NCBI GenBank assembly: GCA_013146195.2
Contig: CM028382.1
Coordinates: forward strand, 6,828,767 to 6,892,766
From: Codonopsis lanceolata
Taxonomy: Eukaryota; Streptophyta; Magnoliopsida; Asterales; Campanulaceae
DNA: 64,000 nucleotides
Direction: 5' to 3'
Every line of letters starts with the position of its first letter. Within the stretch, counting starts at the first letter, position 1. Position numbers and translations under genes: made by a program. Positions 1-11,800 of this stretch are shown one piece after another. Under the pieces are notes generated by a model, which did no database searches, was not told the DNA's origin, and was given only the letters and a program-made list of their open reading frames with translations.

Positions 1-841
1 TATATGGAGTGAATCACATGAATTCAATAAAGATTTGATGTTTTTAGTTATGTTTGTCATGCTATGACACTTAAAACGACTTACCTTTCTATTTGATTTC
101 GTTTACTCAAACTGATAGATCCATTGTTTGTTACTCTTTCCGTTTCGGACAAAAAGTCCATTATTTCAATTTAGGATGTTTCACTTAAAAAGTTTACTTT
201 TAAAAATGAAAGTATAAAAGTGTCATCTTATTACTAATAGACTATTAAAAGTATCATTTTAAATTACTCTGCTAATTATTTGCAAAGTGTTCTACTGTGC
301 ACAACATTAATTTCAAACTTGTTAAGGCAAATGTTAAAGCCTATGGTGTAGAAAATAAGAAACTTACGAGGGAAGCCAAAGTCAAACAATAGTTCTCGCT
401 CCATGATGAAGATCTCGTTAGTATTTTAATTTGGGCGTTTTACGATCTCGTTTTTTATTTTGTTTGAGGTATAGCTCCTTTGGCCTCTTATACATAGAGT
501 CGTAGAAGGTGCATTTTTCCCGGGTCAAAACTCTCTCTCTCACTCATAGAGAAGATATAACTTAACCCAATTGCAGGGAGTAAAACGAGGGTGGAAGGCC
601 ATCACAATGATGCAACCTTCACCGTCTATAACCCATCTCATATTGACGTTGATAAAAAGCTTTCAGACTTTTTTACGACTGTGATCTACACCCCCGACTA
701 AAAAATGGTGAGAGGGGGCACATCAAATGATACCCTCCCAGTAATGGACATTAGAAAGTTTACATTGTGTGGTGTTCATCTAAGTGTGTCATATATAGAG
801 ATCAAACGTATAGTAGTACTCCAATACATATTCATACAAAC

Positions 842-877
<36 letters not shown>

Positions 878-1039
878 TGAAGGGCATGATAAATATATAA
901 ATAGTTTCAAAATTAACAAATAATGCATATAATTAGAATTCTCAACCGATACTGCTAAACTAAACATTCAAATCTGAGCTGCTAAATACTAAAAATTACT
1001 GTAATTAATACCCAGGAAGAAAGGCCCAGCAACCCTCAA
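1..1039. other. Intergenic, no gene recognised; MITE-like end and TA/GA microsatellite
   Basis: AT-rich sequence with no credible coding region. Around 140-290 there is a degraded copy of the same short MITE family that is intact at 18960-19130 (shared words such as a fragment reading attactaatagactattaaa). A (TA)n tract followed by (GA)n lies at about 841-878. The stretch next to 1039 is the 3-prime flank of the minus-strand F-box gene. Confidence 0.5.
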
Positions 1040-2398
1040 CTAGAGTATGATGAATTTGGTTGTTGGAAGTAATTTTGTTCTCAGCTCCTCTGCACTTTGT
1101 CTAGCTATGCTTCTCTCTTCTCTCAAATGCTCGGGTGTTATGCTAATAATTTCTTGACAGCAATCGATCACCATCTTCTCAAGTGATGTAGCCATCCCAA
1201 TCAAATGCAAAGCAAGCTCAGTATCGCGTTCATACCCAAGAAATCCACAAAGTGTCACCTCTCTAATAAGGCATTGATGACTATAGATAGCAGCCCGATC
1301 ATGCATTACGAAAGTCTTCATACGTTTTCTCCAGCCCTTATACATAGGATCCCAAAACCCATTACTAAATGTTCCTAAGTCGATTTTGAGACTAGACAAT
1401 AAAGGAGATGCCTTTAACAAATACGTGTATGGAAAAAAACTCTGCTCGGAATTCTGTTTAATCCTCAATTCCAAATGCTTGAGATTGCTCAACTCCAGAT
1501 CAGGATCAGGCAGACTAAAAGGATGTATATCATTACATTCTTGCTCCAGGGTAAGACTCTCTATTTGAGAGAGCAAAGGCTTAATCAAGTTTAAGTTGTC
1601 AATCAAGAGTGTCGAGAGAAGGGGCACATCCTTGAAAAGGACAGTTGTAAATAACCCTCTACAAACAAACGATTCAAGATTTGGAGCAGTAATCTCCAAA
1701 TATTTCATGGGACGGCAATTAGATAATTCCAAGTGTTTCAACTTGAGCAATGAGCCACCACCAACTCTTAGTATTGGCTGAAAATTGGACCTATACCAAA
1801 ACTTGGAATATGACAGGCATAAATGTTCTAGTAACGGACAACTGGATAGATAGTAATCAAGAGTCTCCCACCGAAAAGATACACGAATTAAGGTGAGATG
1901 GGTTAATCGGGAAAAATTGAATTTCTCTAAGAATAGGTGTGGGATCTCCAAATGAAGTCTTCGTACAGATTTTCTAGAGGCAAAGCTAATCCAATCGTCC
2001 AATTTTGCCTGGCTTGCCTGGTGGTCATCATAAAAAATGATAGATTTTATATGAAAACTACAAATGCGTAACTCGTATAAAAATGGACCACGGTGCGATT
2101 CCAAGGCTTGACTCACTCGCACCCTCCACTTTTTATCTTCATCAGTAAAATCCATCCCAACCCCATTAATGACCTTACACACTTCAAAGAAATTGAAGCT
2201 CCAACTGGTTGTGGTGTATTTCCACAAATGTCTCCATCGTCGTGAGAGGACGCTGGTAGCTATTGCTTCCTTTATCGTTAAAAAGGATACTATTAAAACA
2301 ACAATGTCATCCGGCAATTCACTTATACGACATCTAGTCGGCAATTCACTTATACGACATCTACTCCAGTCAATGATCATACGTAATATGAACATCAT
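1040..2398 (-). CDS. F-box/LRR-repeat protein with FBD domain
   Basis: Intact single-exon gene of 452 codons, TAG stop at 1040-1042. F-box proteins are substrate receptors of SCF (SKP1-CUL1-F-box) ubiquitin ligases. The F-box lies at about residues 26-65 (ISELPDDIVVLIVSFL, then SVLSRRWRHLWK). A leucine-rich region follows (LTHLTLIRVSF, LSSCPLLEHLCLS). An FBD-like C-terminus (REVTLCGFLG, LHLIGMATSLEKMVIDCCQE) places it in the large, fast-evolving FBD subfamily of plants. The N-terminus contains an in-frame 9-residue duplication (RCRISELPT/RCRISELPD). The longest ORF starts at 2398; Met7 (2380) is an equally possible start because members usually begin only a few residues before the F-box. The substrate cannot be inferred. 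Many FBD genes have two or three exons, so an intronless copy may be a recent duplicate; no frame disruption is seen. Confidence 0.9.
   Translation of the reverse strand: MMFILRMIIDWSRCRISELPTRCRISELPDDIVVLIVSFLTIKEAIATSVLSRRWRHLWKYTTTSWSFNFFEVCKVINGVGMDFTDEDKKWRVRVSQALESHRGPFLYELRICSFHIKSIIFYDDHQASQAKLDDWISFASRKSVRRLHLEIPHLFLEKFNFSRLTHLTLIRVSFRWETLDYYLSSCPLLEHLCLSYSKFWYRSNFQPILRVGGGSLLKLKHLELSNCRPMKYLEITAPNLESFVCRGLFTTVLFKDVPLLSTLLIDNLNLIKPLLSQIESLTLEQECNDIHPFSLPDPDLELSNLKHLELRIKQNSEQSFFPYTYLLKASPLLSSLKIDLGTFSNGFWDPMYKGWRKRMKTFVMHDRAAIYSHQCLIREVTLCGFLGYERDTELALHLIGMATSLEKMVIDCCQEIISITPEHLREERSIARQSAEELRTKLLPTTKFIIL
2312..2365 (-). repeat. In-frame 27-bp tandem duplication in the F-box gene
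   Basis: Two adjacent 27-bp units, 2312-2338 and 2339-2365, differ by one base. They encode two 9-residue blocks, RCRISELPT and RCRISELPD, that duplicate the first helix of the F-box. Confidence 0.9.
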
Positions 2399-2596
2399 TG
2401 TAGAAATATAAAATAAAGATTATCGATCGATTTCTGTCTCCTCAATCAATCATCACCTCACCTGGGATCGAATATATGAAACATAAATATCATCAGTACA
2501 CATAAATATATCATCTTACAAAAACCGTTTAATCAAGTTTTTTAAACATCGGTCTCACTTACCTGAAGGGCAAGCTAGCGTTCCTCGATAGTATAT

Positions 2597-2930
2597 GTTA
2601 GGCTTTATAAGAGAACACGAAAAGAAGGAAGACAGAATAATACAGAAGAAGAAGAAGAAACAGACACAGAAAAAAGAACCCAGCCGATATTCTTCATTCA
2701 CTGTTTTCAGCCTATATGTACACGGCAATTACAATGATTGATTCTAGACAATCAATTTACAACCCACACAAAATACTTTCCTAATACATACAAGGTAACT
2801 TTGACTATAATACATACATTGAATTGGGACAAGACAAAAATTAGGAAACCAAATAATATCACACGTTTACACCTAATTTTTAGGGTGATAACCGGCGGTT
2901 CCTTGCGGACAAAGGATAATATTTAACCCT
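2597..2930 (-). mobile_element. Copia-like LTR remnant
   Basis: Read on the minus strand this looks like the R-U5 part of a plant LTR: a pyrimidine-rich stretch with a (TTC)n run, then TATAAAGCC and a terminal AACA near 2597. No matching second LTR or coding region is next to it, so it would be a solo or truncated LTR. The outer boundary and target duplication could not be fixed. This is a family-style judgement, not a confirmed match. Confidence 0.35.
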
Positions 2931-3489
2931 AAAAATTTATTATGCTTTTATTTATTTATTTAATCGGTAAAAATATTTTTTGGCCGGGATAAAATAACGA
3001 TTTTGCCATTAATGAAAAGAGTAATTATATTAAAAGTAAAAACCTTAATCTCACACTATATATGTCCTTCTCTCTTCTCCCGGTGTAAGATCTCATCTTC
3101 GGCTCCACCATAATAGCCGCAATCTCCAACCCCATCTCCTACCCAAACCCTTCCCAGTTCCCACTCTGGCCACCCCTATCACATCTCTGACGCTGTTCTC
3201 CTTCGATTTTTGTCAAACTCCATTTTTAATCTTCCTCATTCTTTTCCCTGCAAAAGTCGCGCCTAAAGTAGATATTAGAAGTTATATAATATACTTACTT
3301 AAAAACTCTTGTAAAAACATACGATTAATAGAAAACACATAACTCTTATCAACAAATTCATCAAAAAGAGAGACTAACTTGAATGAAGAGAAATGCTTAA
3401 AGATTTTATTGAAATATTCTTCAATCTTGCACGAGAAAATTGGGCATACGACTGGCATGCATATGACTTAAAATAAAGTATCAAAATTG
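2931..3489. other. No gene recognised
   Basis: AT-rich DNA. A pyrimidine-rich stretch follows a TATATA run at 3056-3062 (about 3060-3290). It looks like a promoter and leader, but no convincing coding region follows on either strand. Confidence 0.3.
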
Positions 3490-3494
3490 AGAAG

Positions 3495-3830
3495 ATGTTG
3501 AGGAAGTTATGGCTCTGGATGATTTCGACCTCTGAGCAGTTGCCATGGCAATCAGGTTGGTGTGAGTGCCTCGTTTTTAACCGGTTCCGCGCCACTGAAA
3601 GGCGGGGTGGTTTCGAAACTTTAAAGTGCGTGGAATACGCCCGACCTCAATTGTGGACTCAAAAATGTGTTACAGAGTCGTCACCTCTATTTTATGATTA
3701 AATAGAGAAAAATAAAAATTATCAGAATATATGGGTTCGGGGGATAAGTTACGAGTTAGGAAAGGATTTAAAAAATCGAGAACCAAATTCACAAGGCCTT
3801 ATGAACGGGTAAAATCCTATGCTAGCCCCT
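3495..3830 (+). repeat. Dispersed repeat, copy 1 (retroelement-derived type)
   Basis: Shares a long diverged match with 8600-8860. Common landmarks, in order, are gtgagtgcc, acgtggaatacgc or tgcgtggaatacgc, cctcaatt, gagtcgtca, gggttcgg and aagttacga. Both copies lie in the same orientation. The arrangement resembles a common plant LTR-retrotransposon-derived repeat, but I could not delimit LTR ends. Confidence 0.5.
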
Positions 3831-4631
3831 ATTGTTCGACCAAATCCTAACTCTACTCCTATCGTTTAGTAACTCATTTTAACATTTCGTGAATCCACAA
3901 CATATTTTACATGTAAGAGTCTCTTATTCATTAAAATTACATGACATGTAATACCAAAAAGTCCTAGAACCAAAACCCTTATTAAATGTTCATATATTAA
4001 TTTCAATATTTACCTTATTTTAAAATTTTTCAAAAGATTCTAATTAAAACGAATTTGAAAAATTCTCTTATTATAAGTAACTTTTGCAAAAAATAATAAA
4101 TAAATCGTGCATCATACATGTATAACCTAGGAAATTAATATCTTTGAGACAAGCAAAAACTTAACTATTAATTTAAGGTGATATTAATTTATAGGCCTTA
4201 AAAATGTAATTTGTTTGGGATTGAAATTTTCAATCCATATTAATAAAAGTATCCTACTACAACTAGAACCAATTTATTTAATCTTCTACAATTATATTTT
4301 GGATTTAAGACATATTAAAAGTACAAAAATGTTAGGTTTACCACTAATTCAACAACTGTTGCACAACTAACACTGGTTGATAACCAAATTTTAGGTGTAA
4401 AAGTCACCCTTGTAGTCCCTCCACAATTACAATATACCACCTAAACTAGTTTAGGTTACCGTATTTTGCCTTTTTGAGTTTTTTTAATACTTAGAAGAGG
4501 GCTCAAGTTAGTGCAACTAGAACAAAAAAGGCAGATGCGTTGTGTGTGTGTGTGTGTGTTTTGTAATACAACTAAATATAAAATACTTCAGCACCTTATT
4601 AAACGGAATTATTTAACAAAACAATGTAAAT

Positions 4632-5286
4632 TAGGGGTGTAAATCCGAACCACCGAATCAATGAATCGAATCGAATCAAGCAGTTTGGTTCAGTTTTGAA
4701 GTTAGAGTGGTTCAGTTTGGTTTGAAAAATAAAAACCAAGTGGTTCAATTCGGTTTGTGATTTTTTATGTCAAACCGAATCTAATCGAACCGTCATTCTA
4801 AATATTTTTTAATATTATATAATCTCTAATTACTGATTTACTTTTTTATATTTTTAATTCTTTCTTTGTGTTTGACAGCTATTTACCACATAGTCATGTA
4901 CTTCTGCCAATTTTCCAATGTCCTCCATACCTTCATATTGATATTTGATACAACTCATGAGCTCAAATTGATCAATAACCTATTTGTTTTGTTTATTGAT
5001 GTAGCTCTTTGTTCATTGAAGTTGATTAATTTTCTTAAAACTTTCTAGTATATTTGATAATTTATTAGGGTGCTGCTATTGGTTTCTGCCAATTTCCAAG
5101 TTGATTAGTTATTTTTTTTTTGAAACCATAAAATCAAATCAAATCGAATCGAGTGGTTAATTTGGTTTGGTTTGGTTCGGTTCCAAACTTCGCACGGTTC
5201 GGTTCGATTTGAGAACTTTTGGAATCGATATGGGTGGTTCGGTTTGCGGTTTTAGCGCAAATCGAATCGAATCACTTACTCCCCTA
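4632..5286. mobile_element. hAT-like MITE (TAGGGGTG termini)
   Basis: A 655-bp non-coding element starting TAGGGGTG and ending in the near-complement CTCCCCTA. It is flanked by an imperfect 8-bp target duplication, atgtaaat (4624-4631) and gtgtaaat (5287-5294). Eight-base duplications with this terminus are typical of hAT-type transposons. The interior is full of ggttcggttt-type words in both orientations, so it is partly self-complementary. A second member lies at 26711-27357. Confidence 0.75.
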
Positions 5287-6230
5287 GTGTAAATCAATAA
5301 CTTACTGGTTGTTTTCAGATATTTTCTTGTAATATTTTTGTGGATTTAAATTGCGTTTTTGACCTAAAATTAAATCTATTTTAGATGTTGCATTAACTTT
5401 TTTGAAGAGAAATTTGAGGGGGAGAAAAAAATATATGAATATTTTGCCTTAACACAATACATTGAGACATTATACAATCACAATGAGGCATCAATCAATC
5501 ATACCCCCTCAGTTTCACCCAAAAAGTACATGCTTGAAAATGTTAATTATTAATGATATATAACTAGCATTAAAGTTTATCATAATTACAATAATGGTTA
5601 AACATAATCAATATATTAATATCAAATGTGAATGGTAACGTTAAAATGTTATGAAAATTATTAACATAGTTTTCAAAAATGGATTATTAGTGAAACATCA
5701 TAAAATAGTAGACTGAACTATTTACGGGAGATTAGTGATCATTATGCAGACATAATTATAAGAAGTTGTGGAGAGGGAGAGGGGGAGGGGGAGGGGGAGG
5801 GGGTGGGCACTATAAAGTGTACGGAGATATAAGCATAGGTCTTAGGCTTGAATTTTCCCAAGAGATTTTCCCAATCTCGCGATGTTCAAATCTTACACCC
5901 AAAAACACTAAATATCACACTACTTAAGATGTTCAGTTACCAAACTGTCTTTCTATAAATTTAAATTTTAAAAACCATTTTTTAAAAAAAAATTACCAAA
6001 CTACCCTCTTTCGAATTGAAAAGAAAAAAAAATCCATTTTTCCTTTTGGGGAAAATCTATTTTTTAATTTTTCAGTTAAAAAAAAAGTTGTGAAAAAAGA
6101 AAAAAAATTAGTCAAGAAATATCACATTTTTCCAAAAAGAATCGCAAAAGATATCACAATTTTTGAAAAAGAATCGACATCCTCTCTTTCCGCAAAAAAA
6201 AAACACACACACACACAATCGCTCAGCAAA
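5287..6230. other. No gene; G-rich quadruplex-prone tract
   Basis: AT-rich intergenic sequence. At 5771-5807 there is a run of about five G-tracts of 3-5 Gs separated by single A or T bases, a classic G-quadruplex-forming pattern on the plus strand. It is followed within 15 bases by tataaag. No ORF follows that I would call a gene. Confidence 0.5.
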
Positions 6231-6234
6231 AAAA

Positions 6235-6460
6235 TTTGACAACAAAGTCGCCAGCTATTTTAGCTTTTTAGCAATACATTCGCTAGGTATTTTGGCCTTT
6301 TAACAAAACAGTCGCCAGATTTTTTGGCTTTTTAACAAAACAGTCGTCAGGTATTTTGGCTTTTTAACAAAACAGTCGCCAGATTTTTTTTGTTTTCTAA
6401 CAAAAAAGCTGCCATATTTTTTTGGCTTTTTAACCAAAAAAAAAAGTCGCTTAAGCCTCT
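6235..6460 (+). repeat. 32-bp minisatellite, about 7 copies
   Basis: The word gtcgcc or a variant recurs at 6248, 6279, 6311, 6343, 6375, 6408 and 6446, a spacing of 31-38 and mostly 32 bases. Between repeats runs the core ttttggctttttaacaaaac. The units are degenerate at both edges of the array. Confidence 0.8.
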
Positions 6461-6533
6461 TTTTCCAATTTTTTGACGCAAAATAGTTTTTTTATTTCAA
6501 CTTTGAAATTTGTTTTTTAATATAGAAAAAAAA

Positions 6534-6536
<3 letters not shown>

Positions 6537-6568
<32 letters not shown>
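6537..6568. repeat. (TA)n microsatellite
   Basis: A run of alternating T and A. The following 430 bases are AT-rich without a recognised gene. Confidence 0.9.
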
Positions 6569-6569
<1 letters not shown>

Positions 6570-6999
6570 AGTACAACGTAGGTAAGAACTTACCATAAAA
6601 GAAGAATCAACATGAAACATTGTTATTCGAATCAGAATTTATTTAAAATTTGTTAGAAAGTAGAATAAAATTTTATGGTTAATTATAACTGAGGGTTTGA
6701 GGTATATCAGTATTCAAAGCTAAAAGCTGATATAACTTTCTTTTATAAGAGGATAAATTAGTATTTAGAGTTTAGGATCAGTTGTAATTGTTTTTTATAA
6801 GAAGATTAATTAGTAATTAGATCTTTAAGTGGATGTTGCATTTAGTATTTTTGTGTTACATTTAGGGCCACTCTTTATAAAAGGATTAATTAGTAATTAG
6901 ACTCTTGAGTGAATGTGGTATTTGTGTTTTTTGTGTTGCATTTAGGGCCACTCGGATTAGATAATTAAATTGATGTAACGCGATGCATTAGAGTGAGTG

Positions 7000-7240
7000 A
7001 TCCGAAGTGCACCTTAGGTTTATTAATGGAATAATTGTGGGTCGGTCCACTTTTCAAAATTTTAATTCGCTCCAGTACCGTGCTTTTTTTTTTCAATCGA
7101 AAAATAACACTTTTGGGGGCGAAATGACTGCGATACCCTTAATGAGTCTGAGGTGCGCTACGAAAATACACCGCGATTCAAAAAATCTTAAAAATGCAAC
7201 GCGATTCAAAATTTATATATCGCGATTCAAAAAATGACTA
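7000..7240 (-). repeat. ATCGCG-word dispersed repeat, copy 1 (inverted)
   Basis: Carries the conserved end of a repeat family also seen at 22090-22640 and 24600-25260, in the opposite orientation: gggtcggtccacttttcaaa, then cgctccagtaccgtg, cacttttggggg and gactgcgatacc. A series of cgcgattcaaaa words follows. It has no coding capacity and the type of element is unknown. Confidence 0.7.
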
Positions 7241-7522
7241 GAAAAGAAGGAAGAAAAGTAAAGCAGACCAAGCTTTTTTTCCTCAGGAGATTCAAAAGCC
7301 AGCTTTTACTCAAAATAGATTAAAGCAAACATTGACATTGATTGAGTGCTAAAAAGTGACCAAGATTCAAAAATTTATCACGCCTATTTAGGGACAACTC
7401 ATAATTTGGACAGGCTTCCATGAAAATACTCACCTTTCTCTTGAAAGTTTTTTATCCAATCTAGTCTCAACTCCTCAATTGTTTTCCTTCGCAAATTTGA
7501 GATCGATGTATCCGGATTCTTT

Positions 7523-7620
7523 TTTTTTTCCTCCTAAGGGGGGAATGGGAAGGGATCGAACCTGAGACCTCACACATTGCGAATCCCCATGTCTACCACT
7601 GGATCATCACCTTAGGAGCA
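7523..7620 (-). mobile_element. tRNA-derived SINE with target duplication
   Basis: On the minus strand it starts ctcctaaggtgatgatccag, contains an A-box-like tgatccagtggtagac and a B-box ggttcgatccc, and ends in a poly-A tract (plus-strand T run from 7520). It is bounded by a 14-bp target duplication with one mismatch: tatccggattcttt (7509-7522) and tatccagattcttt (7621-7634). It is only about 98 bp long, the size of a tRNA-like head plus tail. The ends also carry a 9-bp inverted repeat (ctcctaagg/ccttaggag). Confidence 0.8.
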
Positions 7621-8164
7621 TATCCAGATTCTTTAATTTGTGTATTGCGATTTAAAAATTTATATTTATGTATCGTGATTCAAAAAATGTATGTATCGCA
7701 ATTAAAAAATGTATGTATTGCGATTCAAAAAACATATTTAACACGATTCAAAAAAATCAGAAATCCACACTTTAACACCTACCGTGAGTCGTCGCAGTCG
7801 TCGTCCTCATCCTTCAAACTTTCTTCACGTTCATGGCAAGTGAATGCAAGTATCCTTAGTCACTACTTCATTGATGAATTTTTTATTCTCAAATCCTCAT
7901 CTGGGTGAATTTTACTATGTGCCTTTTCAAGGTATTAGTCACACCTCACTTTACTCTGTTTGTCTTTTTTTATACATGAAAGTCATTGATCTTAACTCGT
8001 CCAAAATGGGCTTTGTAATAGAGATGATATCGGATCCATGGAAATTAAGAAAAATGGAGAAGAAGAAGGAATTTACAGAGTTTTTTTTCCTTTGGCTATT
8101 ATAGCAATATTTATTAGAAAAATAAAAAAAATGGTCTTTTGCGGTTTAAAAAAACAACGCTGGA

Positions 8165-8450
8165 CTGGAGGGGTTACTAATTGTATAGATGTGGACTCCT
8201 ATAAGACGGTCTTACAAATCTTTATCCGTAAGACGTATCTATCTAAATTAAATGGGGTAAAATCCAAAAATCTCAATGCAACCCCTTAATTTTTGAAAAT
8301 TACAGCGCCACCCCTCATGTTTATAAATGTTGAGTGTCACTTTTTACTATTAACAGTGTCACTTTGTAGTATAAAATGTGTCACTTTGCATTTTTAATGA
8401 AAATTATAATTTTTTCCCTAAAAAAGTGTTACTTTTTTGGCTTAAATGTG
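8165..8450 (-). repeat. GTGACAC-word dispersed repeat, copy 1 (inverted, truncated)
   Basis: Inverted relative to the copies at 31780-32665 and 63290-64000. It shares the end block (acagcgccacccctca, ataagacggtcttac, cgtaagacg) and then repeated tgtcacttt words. It stops where Copia-like sequence begins at about 8455. Confidence 0.65.
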
Positions 8451-8454
8451 TCCT

Positions 8455-8600
8455 TTAAATGTCTTCCCTCTTGCATTGTTGACAAATATTACCATTGGAC
8501 CTTTAGCTTCAACTATATCTGAGAGTAGAATTATGTTCCCTGTCATGTGCCTAGAACAGCCACTGTCGAGGTACCAGCTGTCCTTTTCTTCTGAATATAT
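8455..8600 (-). mobile_element. Copia retrotransposon fragment (protease region)
   Basis: A minus-strand reading frame contains SWYLDSGCSRHMTG, the hallmark of the Ty1/Copia polyprotein around the aspartic protease (D-S-G) after the gag zinc knuckle. About 45 matching residues remain. Integrase, reverse transcriptase and LTRs are absent nearby, so this is a dead fragment. Confidence 0.8.
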
Positions 8601-8870
8601 AGTGTGAGTGCCCCGTTTTTCGACCTTTCCCCCGCTTGGTGGAAAGCGGGTGATTTCCAAACCTTTAAAGCACGTGGAATACGCTCAGCCTCAATTATGG
8701 GCTCAAAATGTGATCAACAGAGTCGTCATCTTTATTTTAAGGAAAACAAAGAAAAACAAAAGATAACCATATTTGTAAAAGGGTTCGGAGGCTAAGTTAC
8801 GAGGTAGAAAGGGGTTAGGCACCCAACTCGCCCTTTCGGTCTCAAAACATTTTTTTGGCAAAAGAAGTTT
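8600..8870 (+). repeat. Dispersed repeat, copy 2 (see 3495-3830)
   Basis: Same order of conserved words as the copy at 3495, here with a clearer end: gggttcggaggctaagttac, then ggggttaggcacccaac. It directly abuts the Copia fragment, suggesting nested insertion. Confidence 0.5.
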
Positions 8871-8879
8871 TTTTACATT

Positions 8880-11800
8880 AATTTAATAGTTGAAATAAAA
8901 CATTTAAAATATAGATATGTACATACATAAGGAAATTATTACAAACTTACAACAGCCTCCTTCCTGGAGTTACAAATACATTTATAAAAATTTGGTCATA
9001 ATAATGGCTCTTTTTAGTGCTATTTCTTATAGAATTTCGGGCAGTACAACTGCTTATTTTTCTTACATTGGACTAGTCTAAATAACATTTTTTCTAAATA
9101 AAAACTTTAATAAACCTACCTCTTGAAGCATGGGGTTTTATCCTGTACCAAGCTACTTTCTAGTAGGTCCTAGGGTGCGCTCGCTCTGTCCTTCAGGGAG
9201 AGGGAGTCTTTTTGTTGTTGCTTTGTTGTTGCGGGAATTCAGGCAGAGTGACTGCTTCCGAATAGTTGCTTTTCACCTCAGGATCTGGGTGGCACAACTA
9301 CTTGCTTCTGCTGATGTTGTTTGCTTACTGGCGTCGGAAATCGGGCAGAGCAACTGCTTGATTTTTGCTGGTTTGACGTCTGAATTCGGGCACGACAACT
9401 GCTCTTTTTGGGATTTTTGGACCTGTAGAATAGGGCGGAATCCTAGCAGGGCAACTAGGTTTCACTTTGGCCTGAGAGTTTTAGTGTTTGAGGGAGATTT
9501 AAAAGAGTTTCGGGGCTAGAGGAAAAAAATCATTCGGTGTTCTCTCAAGTGCGCGGTGAACTCACTGCGTACTGTGTATTTTTTTCTGTGCATTCTGTGA
9601 TTCTTCTTTACTATAAAAGTGTGAGTTGTCTCTTAAAATTAACCTTTTTTCTGTGCTCTCCGTGGTCGTAGCTCCTGCCTTCAATTTCAGAAACGGTTCC
9701 TTCGCTAGACATCCTACAGGAAAAGGAATCGATAATAGCAGGTTAAATATTGATCGGGTGAAGTGCGGCGAAGAAAGAAGTTGACTATGGCATGCGGGTT
9801 GTGAGATTAGTAATCGGGGTACTGACCATGGTTTTCTCGATTCCTTTGGTCTGGGTTGATAGTTCGTGAAAGGCAGAGGTAATGGGACTTTGGATGAGCA
9901 ATTCGCAGACAAAGAAAAGGAGGTTTACACAGCGTAAACCCTAATCCAAAAATAAAGAAGATATAATGCAAATGGGATGGTAAAGAAGGGGCGGCGAAAT
10001 ACCTGGAAAACTTGATGAAGATCTTGATTCTGTTCTTGAAGTACGGCATGGATGCAATTCGGGAAGCGGTTCTTGGCCAGGCCGAATCTGTAGAAAGTTT
10101 AAATGCGCTTGAATATTTGCTTGAAGGATGTTCTGAATTGCGGTGAGGCGTAAAGTTGTGAAAGAGTTGAGTCCTGCCTTTTATACACAATTAAGCCGCC
10201 GTTTGAAAAATCGAATCATTAGGCACGAGCCTGAACGAGCCGCATTTAATGGGCGTAGGAAGTTGGACTTGCTTTTCGTGGCGGTGACAGTGGCAGGCGG
10301 CAACAGTACTCTTAAGAAACGCTTGTTCAAGACGCTTCATGAATTGCCGTTTATTTCACTTTTCGGTTTTAGAATTTCGAAGGGAGGTGCTTTGAAATTT
10401 GTTTGGGTTCCTCCTCGTCATGAGCATGAATACTCGGTAAAACATGAGTTGGGGGGCCTGAGAGGCCCCATTAGGCCCAGCCGGGAAGCCACGTGTCATG
10501 CGTGTGTATCTTCCGAGCAAGCGAGCAAAAGATGTTACACGAGAAGGGTAAAATCTACGTTTTGAATTAGGAGCTATATACTTGCTAGATGAAATTTGCT
10601 TCTGCGAGCAACATCGATGGCGACATCAACTGCTCGATTGCACGCGATGAGTTACAAATAGTTGAGGACACTCATGTCCGGAAAAGATCAAGATAACGAG
10701 TTGAGGGTGGTTACAGGGGCAATAATCGACCATAAGCCATGACGGTTCTGAAGGGAGTAATGCTTTCGTCATGGGCGGTTAATGTCAATGGGCGATTAAT
10801 ACTTGTCGTAGGCGATTATTCATGATTATGTGATTATGCCTCCGGCACATATAAAAGCTTGGAAAAATTTGGAGAGAGGTATCACGCCGATCTAATTCTC
10901 TGGCTTCTGTCAAATTGTTTACTTAATTACTTCTCACGTATGTGATTACGCGTGGGAGGGCCACTTGCGAGGAAAGCCTGCCAGTTCACGTTGTTCTTCT
11001 TTATTTAGAGTTGGGCTTAGAGGATCTACAAACACGTTGAAAGCCGGTGTTTGGACGTTGATTTAGTGGTCGAGATTATCTTGGGCGCATCAGTTGGTTC
11101 CGTTGCGGGGAAAGGCAGGTTTTACGGCATCAAAGTTGAACTAGATATTCTTTATTTTGAAAGTTTATTCATGGCGGAGAAACGGAGGTTAATGGTGGTG
11201 GCGGTGATCGCAGAGGGAGGCACATCAATCACTTGACCTCAATAAAGGCTGGCGAGGTAATGCCCTCCACCCCATGATGCCGCCGTGCAATTTGAATCAA
11301 AGCGTGAGATTTGAATCAATGGCCGAGAAGTCTTTGACGATTCAGACTGAAGCCACCATTGCCCGTGAGTTGAATCCACGGCTTTGTCGGCAGAGTTTGG
11401 CGGCCAAGGAATTTCACTTGTATTTGAAATCAGATGAATCCTTTTAATCGTTCATTCACTGACTTGATGCGTATGGTGGTTACAGCGTCATGAGGCAACC
11501 CGAGAGGAAATAAGGCCGATCGTAGGGTTGTCCCAGTGTCCATTCAAGGTTGGGACCTAGAGTTGGTGAGGATTCGGCTTCGGTCACGTCGTCGTCGACG
11601 TTCACCTTCCGCCGAAGGTCGCATGCTGCGTAGACTTCGTTCAGTCACCGCGGCGATCTCGTGCATAGTCGCCGTTCGCGATCACCCGGGGGTTCTTATG
11701 TTTGGAGGCGTAGGACTCCTACTCCTAAGCGGTCTCATCGGTCGGTGCACTGTTGCGGCTTCATTTAGGGAGCTCCTCGGGGGCCGGGTGGTGCCGGGCC

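Noticed and set aside
7645..8104. Plus-strand ORFs rich in RFKN and IQK words
   Set aside because: Translation of the ATCGCG-word repeat; repeated peptide words reflect DNA repeats, not a protein family.
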